From the NCBI GenBank assembly GCA_017882905.1, contig JADGOO010000088.1, positions 1 through 45,201 of the forward strand: a stretch of DNA of 45,201 nucleotides. Direction: 5' to 3'. Below are positions 25,876 to 33,131 of the stretch, in pieces. This DNA is from Acidimicrobiia bacterium. GTDB lineage: Bacteria > Actinomycetota > Acidimicrobiia > IMCC26256 > PALSA-610. The notes beneath the pieces are model-generated. The model saw only the letters and a program-made list of their open reading frames with translations. It made no database searches and had not been told where the DNA came from. Both the position numbers and the translations under genes were made by a program. Numbering within the stretch: position 1 is the first letter of the stretch; the number at the start of each line of letters is the position of its first letter.

Positions 25876-25980
25876 GGCGGGGATGCTGGCGTGACCGAGC
25901 ACCTTGGAGATCACCTCAAGTGGCACGCCGGTCTCCAGCAGCGTGGTCGCCGCCATCCTCGCGACTTGCGAATCATCCTG
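25876..25980 (-). pseudogene. tyrosine recombinase (integrase) relic
   Basis: On the minus strand the frame encodes ARMAATTLLETGVPLEVISK followed by VLGHASI, an excellent match to the C-terminal catalytic helix of phage-type integrases (R-x-x-x-AT-LLE-GV-L-x-x-I-x-x-LGH). Only about 35 residues survive. The catalytic Tyr and everything N-terminal are missing, and the text degenerates right after the LGH motif. It ends 22 bp from the tRNA-Arg 3' end, where an integrase gene of a tRNA-targeting element is expected. Confidence 0.8.
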
Positions 25981-26037
25981 AGGCCCCGGCTGGTCTGTGG
26001 TGCAGACCGCAGGGACCGGATTCCCGGTCGGCACGGG

Positions 26038-27921
26038 CTGCGCGCAGCGGGTAGGAAGGGTGTTGGGGTCGCTGTCGCGGTGCTCGTTGCTCTCGTCGCG
26101 GCAGCGTGTTCGGGAAGCGGCAGCGGCAGCACCAGCGGGAGCCATGCTCGCTCCGTGAAGGAGGGCGGGTTCCATCCGCCGGCGTCGCTTGTGTCCGATG
26201 TCGGCGCGCGGCACACGAGCCAACTTCTGGTCGGTGTCTCGGTGGATACGCACCGCGTCCTTCAAGGTGTGAGCGGTGCTTTTGGGTCATCGACGGCGCA
26301 GTTCACTGCGGGCATTCTCTTCGTCGGCATACCAAGCGGCGCGAACAGCACCATCACTTGGTCGCAGGAGACTCCACAGGGAGAGCGCACGCTCTTCACG
26401 CAACAAGCCGCGTTGCGCCCGCGGGGCATGCTGTACGTATCGGCGCGCGGCTCCGTCCGTGTCACACAGGGTCTGTATCGCGTGCACGCATCGATCGCCG
26501 GTGACGAGCACGACGCGGTGTTCGTAGTCGGCGCTACCGGCACACCCCCGGACCCTGTCACCGGCGGCTTCGGGAAGAGTCGAAGGTTTCAGGCGGACAC
26601 CCAAGCGCTTGCCAGCGCCGACCCCGCGCCCGGTACGACATCGGTCACGTCGACGCCCGACGCCTGCGCCGGCTACTCCGATTCTCAGCTGGTGCAGGAC
26701 TGCGCAGACTGGTGGGGCGAGAACTCGCCGAAGAGCAACGGGCCAACGACAACGTACGCATGTCCGTCATCGGTCAAGCCTGCGGTCTTCGTCGAGCAAC
26801 AACTCTCGGAGTTCGGCGGCAACGTCGCCATCAGCGCGAACGCGTCGCTGCCGGGCTGTCCGGACGTCGATCTCACACTCGCTGGTGGTGTGAGGGCCGC
26901 GGCACCGGCCACCATCGCGCACGGTGGCGGAAACCTCCGTTGGATCGGCAGCACCTGCAACCTCGCCGGCGCGTCTGACACCTTCGGCGATGTCGTCGAA
27001 GCGCGCGCCACTGAACCCGGCACGCCGCCCGTGACCAACTACACGCCCATGCGCGAATTTGGTCCAATCCCGGGCGTGCTGAACCCTTCTGCACCCGTCG
27101 GCAGCATCGTGAGACCGGGAACGAAGATCAGCCTGACCGTCGTCGCAGTCGTCTTGGCCGCCACGCACGGGATCAAGTCACTCGTGGTGCGCGCGCCCGA
27201 TGGCACCGACCTGGGACACGCCGGCCTCGCGCAACCAGCCGCACCGTGTGATCTCAGCTGGCCGAGATTCCGCCAATGGGTGACGGTCTCATACAAGGTT
27301 CCGAACAACCCACCGCCAGTCATCGAGTTGAACGTCTCCGCCGAAACCTTCGACGGATCACGAGCCGCGTTCCCAGTGAGATACGCGACGAAACCGACCT
27401 GGTCGGGAACCCTGAACCTGACCGTCGACCAGACAGTGCCGTCGAACGGTGGGCAGCAACACGAGGAGTACAAGGCCGATGTGGTCGTGACGGAAGCCGG
27501 TGTCAACAAGCTCGACGGTCACCTACGCGGCGAGTGGACGCAGACACTCATGCTCCCGCATTGCCCATCCGGGACGGTCACGCCCGGCTCGGTTGAGGCG
27601 CCACTGACCGGAACGTTCGACTCCACCGGGATGCACCTGACTGCCGGCGCGGCAACGTCGACACCGCCGGTGCAGACACCGTGCCTCGGACAGCAGCCGG
27701 GACTCATGGGCAATCCGCTCCTCTTCCCGGAACTCGCCCAACTCCTCGGCGACCTCGAACCGAAAGGCAACGGGCACTTCGCCGGATCACTCCAGCGCAC
27801 CGACCCAGGCGGCGGATACCCCTACACCGTCAGGGCAGATCTACAACTCCACCCTGGAGCGGACGTCTCCCCAGACTCGCCGGCAGTGTCGATCGATCTC
27901 GCCACGCCACCGACACACTGA
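26038..27921 (+). CDS. lipoprotein of unknown function
   Basis: About 627 aa. A basic n-region (GRKG) and hydrophobic core VGVAVAVLVALVAAAC end in the lipobox VAAAC, then a Ser/Gly linker, so it is a lipid-anchored outer-face protein. The mature part is beta-rich with many Cys (YACPS, LPGCPDVD, STCNLAG, APCDLSW, LPHCPSG, TPCLGQQ) that could form disulfides. No family recognised. The start is uncertain: the only canonical in-frame starts upstream of the signal are GTG 25891 and TTG 25966, both lying antisense to the integrase relic and giving an unlikely long leader. CTG 26038 fits the signal peptide best. Codon use is less GC-extreme than in the neighbours, suggesting transfer. Confidence 0.7.
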   Translation: MRAAGRKGVGVAVAVLVALVAAACSGSGSGSTSGSHARSVKEGGFHPPASLVSDVGARHTSQLLVGVSVDTHRVLQGVSGAFGSSTAQFTAGILFVGIPSGANSTITWSQETPQGERTLFTQQAALRPRGMLYVSARGSVRVTQGLYRVHASIAGDEHDAVFVVGATGTPPDPVTGGFGKSRRFQADTQALASADPAPGTTSVTSTPDACAGYSDSQLVQDCADWWGENSPKSNGPTTTYACPSSVKPAVFVEQQLSEFGGNVAISANASLPGCPDVDLTLAGGVRAAAPATIAHGGGNLRWIGSTCNLAGASDTFGDVVEARATEPGTPPVTNYTPMREFGPIPGVLNPSAPVGSIVRPGTKISLTVVAVVLAATHGIKSLVVRAPDGTDLGHAGLAQPAAPCDLSWPRFRQWVTVSYKVPNNPPPVIELNVSAETFDGSRAAFPVRYATKPTWSGTLNLTVDQTVPSNGGQQHEEYKADVVVTEAGVNKLDGHLRGEWTQTLMLPHCPSGTVTPGSVEAPLTGTFDSTGMHLTAGAATSTPPVQTPCLGQQPGLMGNPLLFPELAQLLGDLEPKGNGHFAGSLQRTDPGGGYPYTVRADLQLHPGADVSPDSPAVSIDLATPPTH

Positions 27922-28074
27922 GCCCGACATCGCCGAACGCGATCACCACGGCGTACCTCGAGTACAACGAGATCCTCCACCACGACCCGTTCGGCGGGAT
28001 CCTCGGCATCAACGTTGCCGGTCTCACGGGCCAGCAGTGCGTCGATCTCAAGTTCGTGTCCAATAGGTGCGCGG
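27922..28074 (+). other. 153-bp gap with a possible gene fragment
   Basis: One plus-strand frame here reads like a real protein piece (AYLEYNEILHHDPFGGILG, then NVAGLTGQQCVDLKF) but has no start of its own and runs into the GNAT gene from the opposite strand. It may be the remnant of a gene lost when the element at the tRNA decayed. Confidence 0.3.
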
Positions 28075-28704
28075 TCAGCGGCCGCTCTCGGTCAGTCGCG
28101 CGCTGAGGTGCTCGCGCACGGCCGGCCACTCGGCGGCCACGATCGAGTACATCGCCGAATCACGCAGACGGTCCTGCTCGCCCTCGACCTGCGATGGCTG
28201 CCAACCGCGCAGCACGCCTTCGAACGTCGCGCCCAAGGCGGCGATCGCCGCGCGCGACCGCTCGTTGCGGGCGTCGGTCTTGAAGTCGACCCGGCCCACG
28301 TTCCACACCGAGAAGGCGTGGGTGAGCAGCAGCAGCTTCGCCTCGACGTTGAGGCCGGTGCGCTGGGCCGCCGCCGCGAGCCAGGTGCCCCCGATCTCGA
28401 CCGCGTACGGCTCGATCTGGCCGGCTCGGCTGCGGATCGTCAAGAACCGAGTTACGCCGACGGCGGTGCCGTCGGCCGCGCGCACCTGTGCGAACGGGAT
28501 GGTCTCGCCGTCGCTCGCCGCGTCGAGGATCGCGCCCACGTAGCCGGTCACCTCGTCGCGTCCGTGCGGGACCGCCGTGTAGGCGAACGTGGCGCGGTCC
28601 TCGCTGGCGGCACGCACCAGACCTTCGATGTGGTCGAGCCCGAGCGGTTCGAGGCGCACGATGCGGCCGGTCAACGGGCCCACGACGAGCCGGATGGCGT
28701 CCAT
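28075..28704 (-). CDS. GNAT N-acetyltransferase (RimJ/RimL-like)
   Basis: A 209-aa acetyltransferase of the Gcn5-related type: [20 protein letters not shown] start, [20 protein letters not shown] (about 119-138) covering the acetyl-CoA binding loop, and [20 protein letters not shown], then [16 protein letters not shown], the usual C-terminal signature of RimJ/RimL and Yir-type enzymes. Such proteins acetylate protein N termini or small amines; the target is unknown. ATG 28704 is a good start; the longer frame toward 29481 is a shadow of the regulator gene. Confidence 0.85.
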   Translation of the reverse strand: MDAIRLVVGPLTGRIVRLEPLGLDHIEGLVRAASEDRATFAYTAVPHGRDEVTGYVGAILDAASDGETIPFAQVRAADGTAVGVTRFLTIRSRAGQIEPYAVEIGGTWLAAAAQRTGLNVEAKLLLLTHAFSVWNVGRVDFKTDARNERSRAAIAALGATFEGVLRGWQPSQVEGEQDRLRDSAMYSIVAAEWPAVREHLSARLTESGR

Positions 28705-28766
28705 CGGCGCATCATTGCCGACGGGCCGGTGCCCGGGCGCCAACAAATCCGCGGTCAGGGAGCGGG

Positions 28767-29474
28767 CTAGGAGAGCTGCGCCAGCTTGGCGACGACGCGG
28801 CCGCGCACGTCGTCGCGGCGGGCGCCGAGTGTGGCGAGCACCGTTGCGGCGTTGTCGTCGGCCCCGTCGAACAGCGCGATCAGGAGGTGCTCGGTGCCGA
28901 TGTAGTTGTGGCCGAATCTCAAGGGCTCGGAGACCGCGAGGCCGAGCGCCGACTTGGCTGCCGCGCCGAAGGGCGGGTCGGCGATGGTCTCCGTACCGCG
29001 GGGCGAGATTCGCACGATCTGGCCGACCACCTGGTCGCGCGCGATGCCGATCTCGCCGAGCACCTGCGCGGCGATGCCGCCGGATGGTTCGAAGAGCCCG
29101 AGCAGGAGATGTTCGCTGCCCACCTCGGCGTGCCCCAACGCCTTGGCTTCCTCGACGGCCGCCCGGAGCACCGAGCGGGCGCGCGGCGTGAAGCGCTCGA
29201 ATGTCGGCTCGGCGAAGCGCTCGAGTGCGGCGGCGCTCAGTGAGAAGCGCTTGTGCGCGGCCTGCTTCGTCACCCCGAGCGCGGTGCTGATCTGCGACCA
29301 CGACCGCCCGGCCCGGCGGCACTGATCGACGAAGTGCGCGAGCACGGCGTCGACCACGTCCTCGAGCTCGGCCATGGTGCGTGACGCGGTGGTCAGCTGG
29401 TCGAGTGCATCGGTGCTCTCGGCGTCGGCGCGCACCGACTCGATCAGCTCCTGCAGGTTGGGTGCGGGAGTCAT
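28767..29474 (-). CDS. helix-turn-helix regulator with ClpN-type double repeat
   Basis: A 235-aa protein with an HTH near residues 55-77 ([20 protein letters not shown]) and two Clp N-terminal repeats ([20 protein letters not shown] and [13 protein letters not shown] at about 94-130; then [14 protein letters not shown], about 190-205). ClpN domains bind substrates or small ligands for Clp proteases; here one is joined to a DNA-binding domain, so it may sense damaged proteins or a metabolite. Two matching palindromes cover its promoter, which argues for autoregulation, and its mRNA would start at the ATG. It is divergent from the ATP-grasp gene. Confidence 0.85.
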   Translation of the reverse strand: MTPAPNLQELIESVRADAESTDALDQLTTASRTMAELEDVVDAVLAHFVDQCRRAGRSWSQISTALGVTKQAAHKRFSLSAAALERFAEPTFERFTPRARSVLRAAVEEAKALGHAEVGSEHLLLGLFEPSGGIAAQVLGEIGIARDQVVGQIVRISPRGTETIADPPFGAAAKSALGLAVSEPLRFGHNYIGTEHLLIALFDGADDNAATVLATLGARRDDVRGRVVAKLAQLS

Positions 29475-29476
29475 GC

Positions 29477-29493
29477 GTCAACCGTACATTGAC
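29477..29493 (+). promoter_or_regulatory. operator 1 (GTCAA-N7-TTGAC)
   Basis: A 17-bp inverted repeat, GTCAA/TTGAC arms (6 bp including outer C/G) around a 7-base centre. It covers the -10 box of the regulator gene. It is the same architecture and length as operator 2, with a different centre. Confidence 0.7.
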
Positions 29494-29509
29494 GATCCGG
29501 GCTCGTCAA
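29481..29509 (-). promoter_or_regulatory. promoter of the HTH/ClpN regulator gene
   Basis: On the minus strand TTGACG (29509-29504) and TACGGT (29486-29481) are exactly 17 bp apart, and the ATG begins 6 nt after the -10 box, so the mRNA is predicted to be leaderless. The -35 lies in operator 2 and the -10 in operator 1. Confidence 0.7.
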
Positions 29510-29521
29510 CTGAGAGTTGAC
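29505..29521 (+). promoter_or_regulatory. operator 2 (GTCAA-N7-TTGAC, 7-bp arms)
   Basis: A perfect 17-bp palindrome GTCAACT-GAG-AGTTGAC. Its centre is 28 bp from that of operator 1. Its right arm forms TTGACA (29517-29522), a consensus -35 for the plus-strand ATP-grasp gene, while the left arm gives TTGACG for the minus-strand regulator. One site could therefore control both directions. Confidence 0.7.
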
Positions 29522-29543
29522 ACAACGGCTCGCACCCGTGGAT

Positions 29544-29569
29544 CCCGCTGTCACGCAACCGACAGCGGG
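29544..29569 (+). promoter_or_regulatory. inverted repeat in the divergent promoter region
   Basis: A perfect 9-bp inverted repeat CCCGCTGTC / GACAGCGGG with an 8-base spacer. It lies around the expected -10/start of the plus-strand transcript and could be a hairpin in its 5' leader or a second binding site. Confidence 0.5.
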
Positions 29570-29630
29570 TGTGACCGCGCGGCAACGCGGCCGACGTCGG
29601 CGCGACACCGCCGTCGGCCACGCTGGCCCG

Positions 29631-31211
29631 GTGGGCGATCTCCTCGACCGATACGACCTCGCCGGGGCCTTCGACGAGATGTTCGCGGCCGCGGGCGAGC
29701 CGCGCACGCCGTACCTCGGTCTCGTCGCCCATCTCGAGACCTTGTCGCGCAGCGATCTCGACGACCGGTGCGCCATGCGCGACCGGGCCTTTCGCGATCA
29801 GGGCATCACCTTCGCGCTCGGTGGCGAGGAGGAACGGCCGTTCCCGCTCGATCTAGTTCCGAGGATCCTGGCCGCGCGCGACTGGACCACGATCGAGGCG
29901 GGCGTGCGCCAACGGGTGCTCGCGCTCGAGCGGTTCCTCGCCGACGTGTATGGCGAACGGGCGATCCTGCACGACCGCGTGATCCCGCACCGCATGGTCG
30001 TCACCTCGGCGCACTTCCACCGTGAAGCGGCCGGGATCGTTCCCGCCGGAGGCGTGCGCGTGCACGTGGCGGGGGTCGACCTCGTGCGCGATCGCGACGG
30101 TCGGTTCCGCGTGCTCGAGGACAACCTGCGTTGCCCGTCGGGGGTCTCGTACGTGGTCGAGAACCGCCGCGCCATGACGCGCGTGTTCCCCGAGATGTTC
30201 CAGAGCCACCACGTGCGGCCCGTCGCCGACTACCCGATGCGACTCCTCGCCGCGCTGCGGGCCACGGCGCCGCCCGCGGCGGGCAACAACCCGACGGTGG
30301 TCGTGCTCACACCGGGTGTGTACAACTCGGCGTACTTCGAGCACTCGTTCCTGGCGCGCCAGATGGGCGTCGAGCTCGTGGAAGGGCGCGACCTCGTGTG
30401 CCGCGACCAAGTGGTGTTCATGCGCACCACGAACGGCGAGCAGCGCGTCGACGTCGTGTATCGCCGCATCGACGACGAGTTCCTCGATCCGGTGCACTTC
30501 CGGCCCGATTCGATGGTCGGCTGTCCGGGACTGTTGAACGCGGCTCGGGCGGGCAACGTGACAGTCGCGAACATGGTGGGCAACGGCGTCGCCGACGACA
30601 AGGCGATCTACAGCTACGTGCCCGACATGATCGAGTACTACCTGGGCGAACGTCCGATCCTCGACAACGTGCAGACGTATCTGCTCGAAGATCCCGACGT
30701 TCTGGCCCACGCGCTCGCGCGTCTCGATCAACTCGTGTGGAAGCCCGTCGACGGGTCGGGCGGCTACGGCATCGTGATCGGGCCACGCGCCCGCGACCAC
30801 GAGCTCGACGCGCTGCGCACGCGTGTGCTCGCCGACCCGCGCGGCTGGATCGCGCAAGAGCCCATCGCGCTCTCCACCGCACCCACGTACATCGACGGCT
30901 CGCTCGCGCCGCGCCATCTCGATCTCCGCCCGTTCGCGGTGCACGACGGCGAGTCGGTGTGGGTCGCGCCGGGTGGCCTCACGCGTGTGGCGTTGCCCGA
31001 AGGCAGCTTGATCGTGAACTCCAGCCAAGGCGGTGGGTCGAAGGACACGTGGGTGATCGCCGACCCGTTGGCGCCGGCGTCGGTCGCGCCGTCGGAGCTG
31101 CCCGCGCCCGCGCCCGAAGCGATCGACTGCACACCGCTCGAACGGGGCCGCCAGGATCCCGGCCCGCTCGTCGCGCCGCTCGACCAGCAGCAACAGCAAC
31201 AGCAGCAATGA
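29631..31211 (+). CDS. circularly permuted ATP-grasp protein (CPATP-grasp type 2)
   Basis: A 526-aa ATP-grasp ligase-like protein. It contains the family landmarks RFRVLEDNLRCPSGVSYVVE (about 160-180), PTVVVLTPGVYNSAYFEH (about 222-239), DPVHFRPDSMVGCPGLLNA, VANMVGNGVADDKAIYSYVP, LVWKPVDGSGGYGIVIG and EPIALSTAPTYIDGSLAPRH. With the alpha-E and transglutaminase genes that follow, it forms a conserved set predicted to make or attach an amino-acid/peptide-type modification; that role comes from comparative genomics and is not proven. It ends in eight glutamines encoded by CAG/CAA repeats. GTG 29631 gives the family start; GTG 29571 is a possible longer start. Confidence 0.88.
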   Translation: MGDLLDRYDLAGAFDEMFAAAGEPRTPYLGLVAHLETLSRSDLDDRCAMRDRAFRDQGITFALGGEEERPFPLDLVPRILAARDWTTIEAGVRQRVLALERFLADVYGERAILHDRVIPHRMVVTSAHFHREAAGIVPAGGVRVHVAGVDLVRDRDGRFRVLEDNLRCPSGVSYVVENRRAMTRVFPEMFQSHHVRPVADYPMRLLAALRATAPPAAGNNPTVVVLTPGVYNSAYFEHSFLARQMGVELVEGRDLVCRDQVVFMRTTNGEQRVDVVYRRIDDEFLDPVHFRPDSMVGCPGLLNAARAGNVTVANMVGNGVADDKAIYSYVPDMIEYYLGERPILDNVQTYLLEDPDVLAHALARLDQLVWKPVDGSGGYGIVIGPRARDHELDALRTRVLADPRGWIAQEPIALSTAPTYIDGSLAPRHLDLRPFAVHDGESVWVAPGGLTRVALPEGSLIVNSSQGGGSKDTWVIADPLAPASVAPSELPAPAPEAIDCTPLERGRQDPGPLVAPLDQQQQQQQQ

Positions 31212-31233
31212 GCTCGGCGGGAGCGGGCGCGCC

Positions 31234-32151
31234 GTGCTGAGCCGCATCGCGGAGTCGCTCTACTGGATCGGTCGCTACGTGGAGCGGGCCGAAGACACCG
31301 CGCGCATCCTCGACGTGCACTTCCACCTGCTCGTCGAGGATCGTGGGGCCGAGGCCGCGGAGTCGTACCGCACGCTGTTGCGCGCGATGGGATTGCCGTC
31401 GGCGGTCGACGCGATGGACGGTCAGGCGGTCGCCGCGCTGCTCACCCACAACGACACGTTCTCCGGTTCGATCGCGACGTCGCTCACCTCGGCGTGGGAC
31501 AACGCACGCGGCGCCCGCGAGGTGATCTCGTCGGAGCTGTGGGAGTGCCTGAACGTCACGCATCGCAGCCTCGGTTCGTGGGATCGCTACGGCGCGGCAC
31601 CACACGAGTTCCTCCGCTGGGTGAAGGAACGTGCGGCGATGGCTGCCGGTCTCGTCGACACCACGATGAGCCGAGACGAGGGTTGGCGCTTCCTCGTGCT
31701 GGGCCGCAGTGTGGAGCGGGCCGACATGACGGTGCGGTTGCTCTCGGCGCGCTATGGGGAGCGTTGGGGTGCGGCGGGTTGGCGCGTGCTGCTGCGCTGC
31801 TGCTCTGCGCACGAGGCCTTCCTGCGCCGCCATCACGGCATGGTGCAGCCGTCGTTGGCCCTCGAGTTCCTGCTCACCGACAGCACCTTCCCGCGCTCGG
31901 TGCTGTTCGCACTGCGCGAGGCCGAGACGTGCGTGGTCGCGCTGAGCGCCGCCGCCGGCCCCGATCGAGGCGGCGACGCGGGGCGTGTGCTCGGCCGCGC
32001 CGCGGCCGAGCTCTCGTACGCGTCGATCGCAGAGATCGACCGGGAGCTCGGCGACCGGCTCGCCGAGCTCGAGGCCGCGTGCAACGCGGCCCACGAGGCC
32101 GTGACGCGACGCTTCTTCCGCGCGAGCGTGCCGATCGAATGGAGCGCGTGA
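31234..32151 (+). CDS. alpha-E domain protein (DUF403)
   Basis: A 305-aa all-helical protein: MLSRIAESLYWIGRYVERAEDTARILDV-type start (first 20 residues MLSRIAESLYWIGRYVERAE are diagnostic), LNVTHRSLGSWDRY, GRSVERADMTVRLL and EFLLTDSTFPRSVLFALREAE. This family almost always follows an ATP-grasp gene of the type just upstream, and its GR-ER-D motifs suggest an active site or phosphate-binding part. The GTG at 31234 is 22 bp after the ATP-grasp stop. Exact reaction unknown. Confidence 0.9.
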   Translation: MLSRIAESLYWIGRYVERAEDTARILDVHFHLLVEDRGAEAAESYRTLLRAMGLPSAVDAMDGQAVAALLTHNDTFSGSIATSLTSAWDNARGAREVISSELWECLNVTHRSLGSWDRYGAAPHEFLRWVKERAAMAAGLVDTTMSRDEGWRFLVLGRSVERADMTVRLLSARYGERWGAAGWRVLLRCCSAHEAFLRRHHGMVQPSLALEFLLTDSTFPRSVLFALREAETCVVALSAAAGPDRGGDAGRVLGRAAAELSYASIAEIDRELGDRLAELEAACNAAHEAVTRRFFRASVPIEWSA

Positions 32152-32155
32152 TCCC

Positions 32156-33001
32156 GTGACGATGCGGCTCGCCATCACGCACGTGACCGGCTACGAGTAC
32201 GAAGGCGAGGTTGTCGCGTCGTACAACCTGGCTCGCCTCACGCCGCGCTCCGTGGGCGGACAGCTCGTGCTCGATCACCGGATCGTGGTCGATCCCGGTG
32301 TCGCCACGTTCCCGTCGATCGACTACTGGGGCACGGTGGTGCACGCGTTCGACGTGCACGTGCCGCACCGCCGCCTCGAGGTCACCGGCCGCTCCGATGT
32401 CGTGACGGCCGACGCGGTGGGGCCGCCCGCCGACGCGCCCGGCTTCGACGTGCTCGAACGCGACGACGTGGTCGACCAGTTCGCCGAGCTGCTGGCGCCG
32501 TCGTCGATGACGGCCGCCGACGAGGTCGTGGCCGCGTTGGCCGGCGAGCTGCGGGCGGGGCAGTCGCCGGTCGAGACCGTGGAGCGGGTGATCGAGTGGG
32601 TTCGCGATCACGTGGGCTACGAACGGGGTGTCACGAGCGTGGCGACGCCCGCCACGGGCGTGCTGGCCGCGCGGCGGGGCGTGTGCCAGGACTTCGCCCA
32701 CCTCACGGTGGCGCTGCTGCGGGCGGCGCGGGTCCCGGCCCGGTACGTGTCGGGCTACCTGTACCCGCTCACCGACGGCGAGGTGGGCGTGTCGCTCGAC
32801 GGCGAGAGCCACGCCTGGGTCGATGCGTGGGCCGGCGGTTGGTGGTCGGTGGATCCCACGAGCGGCGAGACGGCCGGAGATCGCCACGTGCGAGTCGCCC
32901 ACGGCCGCGACTACCAAGATGTGGCGCCGCTGGCGGGGATCTACCACGGGGCGCCGAGCAAGTCGCTCATGGTGCATGTGGACCTGACGCGCCTGACCTG
33001 A
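32156..33001 (+). CDS. transglutaminase-like cysteine protease domain protein
   Basis: A 281-aa protein with a beta-rich N-terminal domain (starting RLAITHVTGYEYEGEV) and a transglutaminase/papain-fold domain. The catalytic triad is C177 in RGVCQDFAHL, H219 in ESHAWVDAW and D233 in SVDPTSG. Members paired with ATP-grasp/alpha-E proteins are thought to cleave or transfer an amide or peptide bond in the same pathway. GTG 32156 follows the alpha-E stop by 4 bp; ATG 32162 is equally good. Last gene of the trio. Confidence 0.92.
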   Translation: MTMRLAITHVTGYEYEGEVVASYNLARLTPRSVGGQLVLDHRIVVDPGVATFPSIDYWGTVVHAFDVHVPHRRLEVTGRSDVVTADAVGPPADAPGFDVLERDDVVDQFAELLAPSSMTAADEVVAALAGELRAGQSPVETVERVIEWVRDHVGYERGVTSVATPATGVLAARRGVCQDFAHLTVALLRAARVPARYVSGYLYPLTDGEVGVSLDGESHAWVDAWAGGWWSVDPTSGETAGDRHVRVAHGRDYQDVAPLAGIYHGAPSKSLMVHVDLTRLT

Positions 33002-33061
33002 TCACTTCGGTACCAATGGCCCGATTTGACGAGGGCGGGCGGCCCGTTGGCGCCCGATCCG

Positions 33062-33091
33062 CTCAAGAACAGGCCCTGGCGCGACCGAAAA
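33062..33091 (+). promoter_or_regulatory. possible WhiG/FliA-type promoter
   Basis: CTCAAG (33062-33067) and ACCGAAAA (33084-33091) resemble the TAAA / GCCGATAA boxes used by sigma factors of the FliA/WhiG type (6 of 8 bases in the -10; spacing 16-17 bp depending on the -35 register). The beta-helix gene starts 41 bp downstream. Weak but specific enough to note. Confidence 0.3.
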
Positions 33092-33131
33092 CCATGGCGG
33101 GAGCAGGGCTGGGTGGCCAACCGTCGAGGGA

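Noticed and set aside
25828-26037. Lipoprotein frame extended back into the tRNA gene
   Set aside because: The frame is open by chance through the tRNA; a protein starting inside the tRNA is implausible.
25855-28074. Second copy of the tRNA 3' end (attR)
   Set aside because: I searched by eye for TTCGAATCCCTCCGAGCGC-like text and found none in this stretch.
33033-33056. Terminator after the transglutaminase gene
   Set aside because: Only a 5-6-bp stem with a 9-base loop; too weak to list.
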